Shown here: positions 1 to 13,262 of the stretch, piece by piece
How the letters are laid out: each line of letters begins with the position of its first letter
How positions within the stretch are numbered: position 1 is the stretch's first letter
Assembly: GCF_905475395.1 (NCBI RefSeq)
Contig: NC_058337.1
Coordinates: forward strand, 135,987,960 to 136,051,959
DNA: 64,000 bases
Source: Chrysoperla carnea
Taxonomy: Eukaryota > Arthropoda > Insecta > Neuroptera > Chrysopidae
Reading direction: 5' to 3'
Made by a program: the position numbers and the translations under genes
The notes under the pieces: model-generated
The model's database searches: none
The model's input: the letters and a program-made list of their open reading frames with translations, nothing else
Told to the model about the DNA's origin: nothing

Positions 1-3000
1 TTACAGCTTCCGCACATGGTGGCGTTGTTAACGAGCCAGCATAAGAAACAATATTATGATTATTAAAATTCGTTGTAACCAGAAAAGATGGAGGGAACGG
101 TTCAATTTCTGTACTAGATTTCGGTGGAACAATTTTGGTCAAGGAATTTGTAATTAATTCTAATGTTCTATCAAAAATTAGATCGTCCAACTGCAACAAA
201 ATTTAGTTACAAAATTAAACATTGAACTTTTAAAACTATGGAATGTAAGAACTGGACAAATTGATAATTTAATATCGTTACATTTCAAATCGATATTCCA
301 ATAAATAACGAAAATATGTGGGTGTCTTCATCTTAAATGCAACACACTGTATACGAATTTAAAGTTTAGGTAATCGGTTTTACCCTTTTGGCAGTGATGT
401 GATACAAAACGTAACAAAAATTACCTTCAACATATACGCAATCACAAGTACACCTTGTGGATCTTCTATGACGTCTTTTAACTTTTCGTAATCGGATCGA
501 ACATGTACTGCATGTATTTCAGCTGCATAATATCTAGAATTTATCGCATGCTCACTACCTCGAAGATTTGTATTACCCCAATGGAAGTGTAATTGATCCA
601 GTACATATCGATATTTTAGACCACCATGTTCGATAAATGGTCGAGTACTTGGATCTGAATAATTAAATTTCAGTTCAACTAGAAAATTTACAAAATTAAC
701 ATTAATATAATTGGGTACTTAAAATTACAATTCATCATTTTTAATCTGTATATCACGTGACCTAAAAAAGCACGAATTGCCATGATGTGACATCATATAG
801 GCAAAAGGAATATGCATTCATTACTAATTTGTTAATGGCTTTACACAGCAATTGTAGGGTTATGTTACCAACAACTTTATTTGTACATATAATAATTACA
901 TACACCACTGTCGTTTTTACCAATATTACGTCACCAAAATGGCTGACAGCATTTTTGCGATAATAAAAAAAGCAAGAAAGCGTGTTTATTGTACCGAAAT
1001 ATATTTTTTGTGGCTTTTTATTAGCCCCTAAAATTTTCAGAATTGATTTAGACTTTTTATAAAAAAAAATCAAGCCATTTTATCCAAAATTGCCCTAGCG
1101 CTCGTACATCCATAACAGTGTCATAAAAAAACTTCTTTTACTTTGTACAAGGAATTGTAAAAAGGAAACGGTTTATTTTACAACCGGTAATTTCATAATA
1201 ATAATAATTAATTGCTTCAAAAATAAATCAATAAATAGCTAGTTATTTTTTTATACAACTTCAAGAATATATTTTTTGAACCAATTAAATAAATATTGAA
1301 TAATTGTCGTATTCAAATGTCATATGTTTATGTAATTAATCCTTTTCAAATAATCGATTATTATCACGATTAGAAAGTAAATTAAACTAATATGATTAAT
1401 ATGTATATTCGTTAAAAATAGATCTATAAGGCCTCTAAATTTGAATTTATGATACAATAAATAGTAATATGGACTAAGAGTTAGACCCAAAACCGGCTTT
1501 ATGATAACCTGGTGGAAAGCCTTTCTGCCTGTTGACAAATTCGATTTTACATGTTTGTGTGGATTTGCGACTGATTAGGAGCCTCAAATTTTCACTTTTT
1601 GGTTTATAAATACAAGCGATTTTGTATTACCTGTTAGATACCTGAATACGTTTTAATTATAATAAATACGAAACTAACCTGAATGTCCCGTATTTTTCAA
1701 TGTCACCGAATTCGGCATTAAGAAATAATTCTCAAAATTAAATGGTTTTTCTGAATGGTAAGGAAACTGTCTTATCCTGTTATCAATAATATTTATGGGA
1801 GATTGTCGTTTTGCACCACATCCTGGATACATTAAATGCCATTGTGATGGTTCTAGAAAATTTAACATACATAAATTTAACATGTCTAAAACTAAATCCC
1901 CATTTAGATTAAAGTTTTGCGATTTTGAAACCCATTGTTTATTGGAAAAGAACATAGTTTCTGTCGGGTGTCCATGATATCTCTCGCTCTTTCTAAAGTT
2001 ATGATTTTAACGTGTCTGTTTATCTGTGTATCTGTCTGTAGCATCCATCGTAGCTCCTAAACAGACGAACTGCTTTTCTGCGTGTTTGAAAGACAATTTG
2101 ATCGAAAGTGTTCTGAGGGATGTTTTAAGTGCGAGTTTAGGGTTCCGTACTCGATAGCAAATTGTGTTTCCCAATTAGTAAATTTTAATTGTATTCCCCA
2201 GCTAAAACTGAAATAGAAAATTAAAATTTTAGAATTCCATGGTACTCACCAAGGACTTTATGATTTCGCTCATATCCAAAACTCATGGCACCATAAAGTT
2301 TTCTAAAATTATTTCGCTCCTGTCTAAACTGATTGAAGTAATTAACATCTTTAAGCCCTCCTGAATTATTTGGAAGTATTAGATCTTCAATATAAATTTT
2401 ACTTGTATTTTTTGGAACTATTGTATCCAAATCATTTGTTGGATTTTGATGTGATGATGGAATTTGACGAATTATTGAACCTTGTTCCAATATATTCCGA
2501 TTATTATAATTAAAAAATTGATCATGATTATCGATGATTGGTTGTTGCATGTAATTATTACCATAATAGACTTTTTCCAAATATTCGTTATTCTCAGTTT
2601 CCGGATATTTCTGATAATTTGTATCGATAGGTGTATAATATATTTCGTAATGAATATTATTTGGTCGTAGAAAATTTTGCCAAAATTTTTGTAAATATTG
2701 AAACGAACTCACTGCTGTAAATATTCAATTAAAACAAGTGAAAACAAACAATTGACTGAGTTAACTGTTGAAATAACATGCATAGACAGTGTTGATTACT
2801 CTATCACATTACACACACATACATGTCACACATACATAACTGATATTCCCATATAATACATACTATAAAATTTACGCCTAATTTACGCCCTCACGCGTAA
2901 ACAGTGATGTTTACGAAAAAATGTATCAAACAAAAGTTGTTTTATTTTTTATAACGAACAATTTTTACTCTTAAACTTTTGTTCTATCTCTAACGGTTAA

Positions 3001-3508
3001 CAAAATGGGTCCTACGGACGCAAGACCCAATTAACCTATGTTGCTCATTTACGAACTCGACCTCACTTTTTATGTCCTGAGCACGCTACAAACTTGATAT
3101 CCTTTTTCGTTCTTGAGTTATCGTGATGACAGACGGACAGACGACAGACAGACAACCGGAAATGGACTAATTAGGTGATTTTATGATCACCTATACCAAA
3201 ATTTTGTTGGTAGCATCAATATTTGTAAGTAAAATTTTGTATACCTTGTATATTACATGTATATACATGGTATAAAAATTAATAGTTTTTGTAATAATAA
3301 TGTAATTGGATTTATTTACGAGATGATAGCCTAAAAATTTCTGTGGACATTAATGCAAAAGCGCTTAATTTTATCCTTGAGTAAATTAAAAATATGTGGG
3401 TATTAATTTTTGGTGGAATAATTTATATTTTTTACCTGATAAACTTGTACAATTATTCCCATTAAACATTTCTATTATCATAATTAATAAAAATGTAAAG
3501 ATTTTCAT
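1..3508 (-). CDS. secreted alpha-carbonic anhydrase, 3' end outside window
   Basis: Five exons with matching phases: 3508-3436, 2714-2250, 1852-1679, 678-425 and 190-1 (continues off the window), giving 385 residues so far. The enzyme family reversibly hydrates CO2 to bicarbonate using a Zn ion. Seen: a hydrophobic signal peptide (residues 1 to about 20), an Asn/Tyr/Gln-rich spacer (about 25-165), then the catalytic domain from about 170. Zn ligands are H268 and H270 in QLHFHWG and H293 in AAEIH. The alpha-CA signature runs from SEH at 279-281 through E291-I-H. The proton-shuttle His is H236 in NTGHS, and SLTTPP (375-380) holds the active-site Thr. C191 and C381 fit the disulfide of secreted members. 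All catalytic residues are present, so it is predicted active. The start ATG precedes the signal peptide; TTTTTTTCAG at 3522-3513 just upstream suggests a 5'UTR intron. Confidence 0.9.
1975..2180 (-). repeat. dispersed repeat with GTCTGT runs, copy a
   Basis: Inverse complement reads GTACGGAACCCTAAACTCGC, then TTAGGAGCTACGATGG and a CAGACAGA-type run. The same order is seen at 25735-26070. In an intron of the carbonic anhydrase gene. Confidence 0.55.
2734..3279 (+). repeat. R1 dispersed repeat, copy 1
   Basis: Family named here. It begins ACAAGTGAAAACAAACAATT and ends CATGGTATAAAAAT. It carries GTAAACAGTGATGTTTAC, a GGGTCC/GGACCC hairpin (here GGACGC) and a run of short GGAC/CAGA units. Lies in intron 1 of the carbonic anhydrase gene. 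Confidence 0.8.
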
Positions 3509-3512
3509 ATTT

Positions 3513-6500
3513 CTGAAAAAAAGAAAACTTTTTAGTTTAAGTTAAAACACAGCCTGAAATTAAATTAACTTAAGTTAATTAATTAATCAATTGATTAGAC
3601 TATCATTACATAGAAAATTTCAAAGAAATAGCCAGTTTCTACGATATTTTCTGAATGTTATCTTTGTCAATCGCGAAACCTGCCTATATTTAGTCTGAGC
3701 TTATATTGCCGCGAGAATCATTGGTGGTTTGAAGAACATGAGATCAAACGAGAAAACAATTATGCTATTGACAGAACGAGACAAGATAATTATGAAAAAG
3801 AGTAATAGTCGATTAGATTTGAAGTCAAATTTTGTATTGTCTCGCAACATCATTAACAATTTCTTCAACTTCTCTATGACAATATCTTCAATTTTTGGCT
3901 TCACAATTAGGACTGTTTAGTTGCTATGATATATTATTTTGCTGTGGGAAAATGCCTTCGAAATAACGATTGAAATATTTATCAATTTTATCCAAAAATA
4001 CTCTGCTAAAATGTCTCTGTCTCAGTGCTCGTCAATCTGCTCTTGTGGTTTTAAATAATGATCATTCAGAGCTCATAACAGCTTGACAGTTGCGGTGGAA
4101 CAATAAGATGTAAGGCGAAAAAATACGATCGCTTGAAATCTCACTGATCTAAGTCATCAAAAATTCGCCTTTTTGGCTCGCTTCGTTCGAAAACAACTTT
4201 TCGAATATAAAGAAATGGAATGAAATTTTACAAGACAATGGCCATTGTGGACTGTCCTTTGAAGTGGGATGTTTTTTGATACTCTACTCTGTATAATATG
4301 GATACTCCAAAATATGGAAGATTCAACACAGACCAAAAATTAAGACTAAGATGTATTTACAAAGTATTACATATATAGATTATATTGGAAGTATGATAAT
4401 TGATCATGTAATAGTTTTTTGCATCAATTTTCTCACGTTTAGTAAACTATTAATTAACAAGCCTTTAATTTATCGTTTCTCAACAAATGTATCCAAGCTA
4501 TAAGTCATATAGTATATTAATTAAACTTTCTTTTAATTAATGGTTTTTGAATCTGCAGATAATAATTACTTATTACACATCAATAAATTTATCCTTAGGT
4601 CATTATTTTATTAAAAATATTTGAGTGTTACCTATAATTTATTGATTTAATTATACAAATCACACTTTTTAGTACAATGTATTCAAAAAGTAATAATTAT
4701 TTAGGATGCTGAATTTATAATTTTAATTTCCCGAAGTGAACTTTTTTCCAACAAAGTGTTTCCAAACTTTTGTGGGGAAATTTTCCCCCCGAAAACCTAT
4801 AAATTATATGAAAATCTAATGCAAATATATCCCTCTCAATTTATTTTTACATTCGATTTAAAAATTTATCATTTTTTTATAAAGAACAACTTTTTAATTT
4901 AAACAATCCGTCTATCTCTTACCATTTACAAACTAGAGCTTGAATCTTTAACGATCCTGAAACTCTACGTCACATTTATATTCCAGGTAAGTTTTTCACA
5001 AGATGTCCCCTTTCAAGTAGAAAAAAGTAATAATTTAGCATTATATTTAAAATATAAAAAAATACTTAGAAAACCAATGTTATTCTTAAATTGGTTAGAG
5101 CAATATCCAATTTGTAATAGAAGATTATAATTGCCGTTGGGCCGGTGTAATGTTTCAAAATTGATGAACAACACTTTTTGAATACATTGTAATTTTACTC
5201 TATCAAATAAATATATGCAGAAATTCAAATAAATATAATAATTAATATATTGCAAATGGAATATATAAAAAAAATTAATTATTAATATTTTTAATCCATG
5301 TATTTAGTTTCAAAAAATATTTTAAGTACACATTATTAGAAACAATAAATTCTTAAATTTCAATTTTAAATCATCAAAAATTGGTTTTAATTATTAATAT
5401 TATTTTGTATTATTTGCATAAATATTTAAAAAAATTGAGATTAGCCTAATTTGTTTTTTAAAATTATAGATAATTTAAAAATTAAAAAGAAAATTACTGA
5501 TAAAAATAATGGGGTAAAATACATGAATCTACTTAGACTTAAAGAAAATCTTTGTAGCAATGTTTTCTAAGGTAATTATGTCAGCACTTGCAGGCATGAA
5601 TTAATGGCAACAATATATTTAATAACGTGAATCGTGAACAGAAGTAGAATAGTGAAACTGTACTTATAAAAATAATTCGCCGAAAGGATAAGAATGACAC
5701 CAACCAGAAGGCCAGGATGGTGTCCCTTCTGATAACATTTCTAGTTGCAAAATGCGTAACAAATTTTTAAAATAAAAAGCCAAATGGGAGGAATTTACGA
5801 TGGTGAAATATGATATGGAATCGAACATTCTAAATCTGGTATTTTGTTAAATTTTGTCAAGTGTTTAGGGGTGGTTCCTCCCTACTTCATTTAAAGACTT
5901 ATTTGCTGCATAGGAAGCTGATGAAGATTAAAATTTACCCTCATTAGGACGTCGCGTATCATTACATAGTAAAAAAATGTCACTTCCCGCTGTCCGAATG
6001 GCCCTATGTATGCTTAGATCTTTAAAACTACGCAACGGATTTTGATGCGATTTTTTAAAAGATAGAATGATTCTAGACGAAGGTTTATATGTATAATATA
6101 TGCACAATATAGTTGATTATCAGCATTTCACCCTTGCGAAGCCGGAGCGGGTCGCTAGTATTCAATATTTAAAGCACAAAGTTCGCACACGATCAATCAC
6201 TTTTTATTTATAAACACAGTTAAATCGCCGGTTATTCAATACACTCAAACTCACTTTAAATTAAAAAATATCCGATGATTTGAAAATTTTGATGACCCCA
6301 GGTGAGTAATTAAGGGTTAATAAAACTTTTACTTACAATTTGTTTATATTAATTTTTTAATCACTTTTAATATAAAAAAAATATATAAACTGTCTTCAAA
6401 GCTAAGCATTTAAACCGCCAAACTTGAAGATAAAATACATATTGAGTTTTTTGAACTAAAAAATTAGATTTAAATAGTTTATACCACCTCTCTCTAAATA

Positions 6501-8091
6501 ATACCTAATAATAATATTGGACTCATTTAATCAGATCCGTATCCGTTTTAGATTTCAATGTGGGGGCAGACATTAACACAAAAAAGTTCGGAAAATTTTT
6601 TTTATAATAAAATTAATTCAATTTTTTGTTAAATATTCATGGATTCAAATTAATGATCGTGTAATTTAATTTAGAATTATCATTTATGGTTATAATTTGA
6701 TTTACATATCCAATGCTCTCTGCTCAAAAATATCTAAAAAAATCCGCGTGATATTTTACAAAATTGGATTCATATAAATGAATGATATTTCTATGATATT
6801 TTTTGACTACACTAACACTGACTGCGAACTAGTAAAGCAACCGAATTTCTGCCTGGTAAATTAAGATTAGAATTCATTTTGTTATTATTGACACCCAATA
6901 AACCTATTCTTCCCTGCCAAAAATTACTTGTTATACAATCATTTAAAAATAAAAATTCCCACGTAAAACGGGTATAGATTCCAACATTTCTTGACTTCCA
7001 AACGATAAAATTTGGAAATATAGTCCTGCGATTTTTGTTACGATTTAAAATAAAAGTTTAATTTTAAAAATTGTATTATTTGGTATAATATTTTGTTAAA
7101 TTTCTGTGATTGCAACGTTGATTTTTTAACACGTTTTTTCTTTAAATAATTTTTTTGTGTTAAATTGTAAAATATTTTATTATCCTCCCACCCAAAATTT
7201 GATGACATGTTTGGGTGAAATAATAATAAATTAATTGGTAATTAACGATTACAAGCTATTCATTTATCCACCTCCTTAGTTATCGTTTTTTTTTACCGTA
7301 GACAGACAAGGCTTTGATAGCAGAACTGAATAATAATGACACTTTAATGCTTGACTGTGAGCTTATCGTGAATTGAAAATTCATTGGTTGCTTTTACCTA
7401 ACATTTGGAGAATCGTAATTCAGAAAAATTTAGTTAACCGAGGCCGAATTTACGTGTTAATGGAAATCAAGGTTTTCGATTTGCGTGTTTTTCGTCGGGC
7501 TTTTCATCTGCCGTACATGTATGCACTATGCATGCATGTTAAAAGAAAACACAATATGTAAAAATTGCATGTATTTTTTAGGTGAAGAAAAGGTGGAAAA
7601 GGGGATTACATTTGTAAACAAAAACAAAAAAACATTTTCCAATTTTTCAACAGTTACAAACTAATTTTTCGAACAGCTGGTTGGGAACTACAATTAAATC
7701 ATTCTTGAAATAAATGAAACCATTTTTTGATCTTGATGTAGATGCTTCAAAATTTTATTAACATTCCTCTGTTTTGAGGGAGGTTAAGAATGATATATCA
7801 GGCGAGGAACTTCATTTTCTGATGGTTTGTATATGGACGTAAAACTGATTATGTATGTAAAAATGATTAATAGGATCCAATTGATTTAGAAAATTTACAT
7901 AATGTGTATTTACAAAATTAATTATAGCTCCGGTGACAATATACACAATATATAATTTATTGAAAACGTTAACATTTGATTGAGTCACATAAAATTGGGA
8001 AAATATTAAGACTGATCATTTTAGATAGTTCATTGTTCACAGCTAGGCTTAAAAATGTTGTCTAATATGGCACAAAACTTTTTATTTACAG
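3513..8091. other. intergenic, no gene seen
   Basis: AT-rich DNA upstream of the carbonic anhydrase. Apart from the repeat at 5970-6162 and a strong but unconnected donor (CCCCAGGTGAGT) at 6295-6306 I see nothing to annotate. The ORF at 7373-7561 has no support. Confidence 0.5.
5970..6162 (+). repeat. dispersed repeat
   Basis: AAAACTACGCAACGGATTTT, AGGTTTATATGTATAATA and a final GAAGCCGGAGCGGGTCGCTA block. I know this motif combination as a common insect repeat; class uncertain. Confidence 0.5.
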
Positions 8092-8450
8092 AACATCTTT
8101 AAAGCTGCAGGGATTCAGCTTAAACTATTTTATTTGAGCAGCCATAACCGAAAAGGCAAAGTGACTTTGCGTCCCAGTATATTGTCCTCTTTACAACTTT
8201 TCTCCTATTTATCTATGATTCTTGGAGCAGCCTGTATAATTGGAGTAAGTTTTATATAAAAAATCGTTACGAAAATTTAAGATTGTTTCACTTAATCTAT
8301 TTCAAATTCATATTTTTACAAATTTTATATTTTATTTATTAGGAATTAAATCAGAAATCAATGGTTTTTTTTATTGTCATGGCTGTCAAAGTTAGAATTT
8401 TTCTTTCAAAACGATATGATATGAAATTTGGCCATTATTTCTTAATCTAA
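8092..8450 (+). pseudogene. possible orphan two-exon C-terminal coding fragment
   Basis: After the acceptor TTTATTTACAG an open segment of 51 codons (8092-8244) ends at a strong GTAAGT donor. Its peptide includes RKGKVTLRPS and a hydrophobic stretch (LFSYLSMILGAACIIG). A 98-base AT-rich intron and the acceptor TTTATTTATTAG would join it in phase to 8343-8450, 35 codons ending in TAA. No upstream exon or promoter was found and no family is recognised. It could be the end of an unmodelled gene, a relic, or chance. The fold-back element begins only 180 bases downstream. Confidence 0.25.
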
Positions 8451-8630
8451 TATAATTATCCAAAATATATTTAAAACAATGCGAATATCTTTAGTTTATG
8501 TGAAATTTGGGTGAGGTCGTTCAGCATAATATAAATTAGTTTTTTGATTGATTAATTATTATAATTGTTTTACGGAAGTATTGTAGATATTTGTATATGA
8601 TACTATGGTACAGTAAATCTGGCATTTTGA

Positions 8631-9435
8631 CTGGAAAAAATTACAATAGTGGATCTGAGGTTATAGATCGTTAGGGGGGCATGTAAATAACTTAAAAAAA
8701 AATTAAGAGAATTTTTCGTTCCGCTGTTTTTGAGAAAATCCAAAAAAATGGGGAAAAAAAATTTGGAATGCGTTTTTCTCGGAATCTATTGATTTAAGGG
8801 AAAAGTTTTTCAAATAAAAAATGTAGAAGACACTGTCAGCTACATTTTATGTCATTGGAGCAACGTCATACGAGTTAAATTACAAAAAGTAGGTGGCGTT
8901 AAAGTATCAAAAAAGGGTTTTCCACGGTTTTCATTAAGAAAAAATGATTTTTTTGTAAAAGTGTAAATAAAAAAGTTGTTTGACTCAAAAATAGCTTCAA
9001 CTTTTATTTAAACAATTTTTTTGTAAAACTTACCGTTTTTGAAATACAGCTTGCTAAAAAATCTGAAAGTTAAGTTTTTTAAAATTTTGAAAAGGAGTAC
9101 TTGATTTCCTTTTTATTTTCTTGGTTTATTTTAAACATACATTGTTTTACTATAGCTCGGAAACGGTAAGTTTTTCATAAAAATTGTTTAAATAAAAGTT
9201 GAAGCTAATTTTGAGTCAAACAACTTTCTCATTTACACTTTTACAAAAACATCATTTTTTCTTAATGAAAATCGTGAAAAACCCTTTTTTTGATACTTTA
9301 ACGCCACCTACTTTTTGTAATTTAACTCGTATGACGTTGCTCCAATGACATAAAATGTAGCAATTTTTTTTAAAGTTATTTACATGCCCCCCTAACGATC
9401 TATAACCTCAGAGTCACTATTGTAATTTTTTCCAG
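8631..9435. mobile_element. large fold-back element
   Basis: Left arm 8631-9040 and right arm 9161-9435 are inverse complements (shared blocks include GGTTATAGATCGTTAGGGGG and CATTGGAGCAACGTCATACG). The left arm keeps about 140 bp that the right arm has lost. The central spacer is about 120 bp. No ORF. Confidence 0.75.
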
Positions 9436-9727
9436 GTCCGGCCTTTTTTTCGTCTATATTCATAATAAAATGCCAAACCGATATTAATTTTATGTTAAAC
9501 TAAAAAAACAAGCTTTATTTCACTAAAAAGTGGATAATTTTAAATGTAGAATTAAAAGCGAAAATAAAAAGAATAAAAATAGGGTCCGAGAAAAATGATT
9601 ATTATATTCAGTTTTAAGGTTCGGTCATTCGATGAAGATTGGGACCCTTAAAGGATTATTATCGATTCTATCTGACTGAAACCCCTTTGCCATAGTATAA
9701 ATATTTGGAATACATTCGAGTAACCAA

Positions 9728-9931
9728 TCTCAAATTTGGTGAATAAAAAGAAATAACGATAGTACCGTAAAACGAAAAAGATTCCTGAAAATTTTCGATC
9801 ATTCGTTCTTAGTCAATTTACTTATTACCTAACATATACTTTTAGGTAAATTGGCTTAGAACGAATGATCGAAAATTTTCAGGAATCTTTTTCGTTTACC
9901 GGTACTCTCTTTTTATGCACCAAATTTGAGC
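9728..9931. mobile_element. fold-back element / long hairpin
   Basis: Nearly perfect inverse complementarity between 9728-9820 and 9846-9931, including CGAAAAAGATTCCTGAAAAT and CGATCATTCGTTCT, with a loop of about 25 bp. Lies 300 bp after another fold-back element; whether the two are related is unclear. Confidence 0.7.
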
Positions 9932-10536
9932 AAGGCAGAATTCAACAAGAAACAACTTATTTTTCATACTACATATGTACATTTGTTAGTTACCAAACCA
10001 ACGAAATGCCAAGAAAAGCTGGAAAATTTGTGGTTTCGGTGTTTCGCTATATTAATATAGGTAGTTTGTGTGTGGCACTTCGCATATTAATTATGATATT
10101 TGTATTATAGAAGTAACATTTTAAAAATATTAAAAGCAAAAAAAAGAACCTTTTAAAAATTATTATTAAAAAATTAGTCCAATTTATGTAAGAGCCTGAA
10201 TATTACTAATAAATTAGATGAAAAAAAGAGCAAACATTAATAATATTAAACAAAATGGTATATTTTTATTTTCTGAAGGTTAATTGCTTGTGGGTTGGAT
10301 TTAATTAATCTAGGGACATAATAATAATGTATTGGCTATTTCATAAATCTATATTATTTAGGTATATATATGAACCTAATTGCTTCACTGAAATTGTGTG
10401 AAATATGCAAGTCTGGGGTCACATGTAATATTTTATAGTCATTTGAGAACGACTGGAAAATTATGGCCTTAATCTAGGTCGTGACTTTTGTGATACTAGA
10501 AGACAGTCGGAGTACAATTTTAGGTGTTATGAAGAA

Positions 10537-10935
10537 CTTATTTCACTTCCAAGGGGCTTTATTAGCAAAATAATTGCGTCTATTACAGGACACTGGCTAG
10601 GTGGCAGGTACGCTAAACGATTTTGTCTGCCAGTACTTTACGATTATTCCGAAGCTGTAACAGTGAGGATTAGAAGGAAAGGATGTTTAATCTTCTCTGT
10701 CACTTTCCAGATCTGCAAGGAAGAGAATGCCTCATTTGAATCATTCTTTCTTTGACGATCTCTCCGATCGGCAGTCCTTTGCCATCAAAGCACGCTTGCT
10801 GTTTTTAAACGGCTCCAAATGGTTCACAGAGTAGTGGGCGGGAATGAGCTAACCTACTTTTTGGTGTCACAACATACCCTATGGTCTAAGTGTGCCTCAT
10901 CCTAGAATTGCCACTAACATTATTTAACCTTGGTT
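10537..10935 (+). mobile_element. 3' end of a decayed non-LTR (LINE-type) retrotransposon
   Basis: Translated fragments read ISKIIASITGHWLGGRYAKR, then after a frame change CHFPDLQGRE, then FFDDLSDRQSF and LLFLNGSKWF. This order (TGH....G.YAKR, a Cys/His knuckle with CHxPxLQGR, then an FF-DDLS and SxWF end) is what I know from the C-terminus of ORF2 in insect Jockey/R1-like elements. At least two frameshifts and an in-frame stop are present, so it is dead. A short 3'UTR-like piece with GGTGTCACAA and CTAAGTGTG follows. The upstream part of the element is missing. Confidence 0.7.
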
Positions 10936-13091
10936 GGGCTTAATAACTCCTCCCTCTATAAAATTTTCATAATCAGGCATTCCCCATTCAGGGATGATAT
11001 TTTTCAATTCCAGGTTCCCTAAAAAAGTACCTATATGACTTTGAACATTTTCGTAGAGGAAAAAGTTGTTAGGTTTGACCTTGACAAAAGATTCTCAAAC
11101 TTCCAGTTTCTGCTGTGACTGTCCAATACTATTTTTGGTCCTAGATCTAATATCTTTGGATGGAGAGAATGCTTGATGGGAACTTAATAAATTTATAACC
11201 CTTAAGGTTGGTCGGCCACTAGAAAAATTACTGATTTTATAAAATTAAAGCAAGGAAAGCGAATTTTCTTGTACAATTAATTTCGTGGTTGTTCATTCAG
11301 AATATGCTCACATAGCGGAAAATCTATTGCTAGCGTGCGTTTGTATAATGGTTCAAAAACAGTAACTAATTTTCAGAAAGAAAAAATGTACTGAACAAAA
11401 CTTGCGAATATTTACAGAGAACTAACTAATTGCATAATAAGGCCTTCTATAGTGACCATTAGGATGCGGGTGTTGTGAAAGTACAATTCAATCGCGCAAA
11501 CATTTGTCAAAATTATAAATCGAAACAATCCATCATTTGAATAATTATTAATCATCAATAAATAATAAATACTCTTATTAAAATTAACTGCTGAGCAGAC
11601 ACTAATCGGTAAAGAGTATTTGAAATTCGATGAGCTCACATGATTTTTGGTTATAAAGTGGTATCTCTTCTATTTTCTTGGTAAAGTTATCATTACTTAC
11701 TTAAGTTTACAGAACGGTTCAATTAGTTCGAAAATAATTTGCAAGTTAGTTTGTACGACGAAATGTAGTTGCCCAGAAACAACTTTTCATAAACAATGCA
11801 ATAATTTTCAATCTGGGCTGTGTGAAAACAAATAAGTCACCCAACTCTGCCACTTTTCTATTTAGGACAACTGTACCGGACACAGATAAGTAAATCCATC
11901 CACAGTAAATCCACTAGTAATATAACATTGCAAAGTGGATTTATTTCAAGGGAATCGATTCGGCGACCTTTAATGTGATGTTTTGATAAGATCTGCGTTA
12001 ATACTATTGATTGTTCTTTATCGATACGATCATGATTAATTTTATTTTACGATATGACATGTGATGTCCACCTACTAAAAAATAAAAAATAAAATACGAA
12101 CTTTTTTAAAACAATTGTGATTGATTATATTTTAAAAAAATTTTACATTCAAAATAACGAAGTATCAAAATTGATTCAATAACGAAATTTTAATTTTGCA
12201 CAAGTATGGGAAACTGTAATGTTCTTTTAATCGCAATTTAAATTTAATATAACTATTGAAATCGTTCTATCACATGTTTTTAGAATAAAATTCCTTAAAA
12301 ACCTGACCTAAAATAATAGTTTTAAGTTCAGAAAAGCCTCCCAAAAAGTATACTTATGTTTCTGTAAAAAATTTGAGTCGACAAGCGAATGAATATTATA
12401 ACATGCCTTAGGCAGGATATGATTCAAAGTTTATGCAAAACCTATTACAGTTTTAATGAAATAATTGATACAAACAATAAAAGTATTGCTGTTTTAATTG
12501 CATCTGAAAGATTTACTTTTTATTAATTTTAAAATAAAAAAAATAATTTGTAAAATATGGCCTTAAGATATTAAATAAATAAAATGTTTACAATAATAAA
12601 AATTAATATATGATATAGTTTATTTATTTGAACAGAGAATGTTGATACTTTTACTTCCTAAAACATAAGCTAAAAAAAATTGTAAAATAAACATAATAAA
12701 AATATGGCCTTAAACTTTGTGGTTTAATAAAAATTTGTGTAATATTTTATTCAAGATACAGGTATTTTCACAGCTGGTGTGAATACGAATTAGATAATTA
12801 AATTAATGTTTAAAATATTCCATTGAAATTTTGCGTCTGTTATGGCTAAGGAAATAAAATTATTATATCATTTTATTATTATTATGTTTTAAACACAATC
12901 GTACTTCTAACAAAATTCGCTCCAGGCAATATTTTAGATTGAAATAAGTGTATCACTGTCTTATTCATTGTGAGTATTGATAACTTTTATATCAGGATAA
13001 CTATCTCCGCGCTAACCGGATTTTATAATAAACACGCGCGTGGAAAACAGTTAAAAGGAACAATGCTATATATAATTGGGTAGATGACGTA

Positions 13092-13262
13092 ATTACCTAT
13101 AAAATGTCAACAGTAGACTTGGTAGGAAACAAATTTGAAAGTTAAATTAAAATTTATTAAAAAACGCAGAAGTTATAAGCATTCAAAGATTGTTGTCCGT
13201 ATCTTTCTTGCAAAACAGATTTTTATATGTAATTCCTATGGCGATATTCAACAAAGACGCCA
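13092..13262 (+). repeat. R2 dispersed repeat, copy a
   Basis: Contains ATTCAAAGATTGTTGTC, CTTTCTTGCAAAACAGA and TATGTAATTCCTATGGCGAT. Related copies lie at 13758, 19941 and 45560. Confidence 0.55.

Noticed and set aside
762-1073. 103-codon minus-strand ORF
   Set aside because: Lies entirely inside an intron of the carbonic anhydrase gene and has no recognisable domain.
1795-1977. Plus-strand ORF over carbonic anhydrase exon 3
   Set aside because: Antisense shadow of a confirmed exon.
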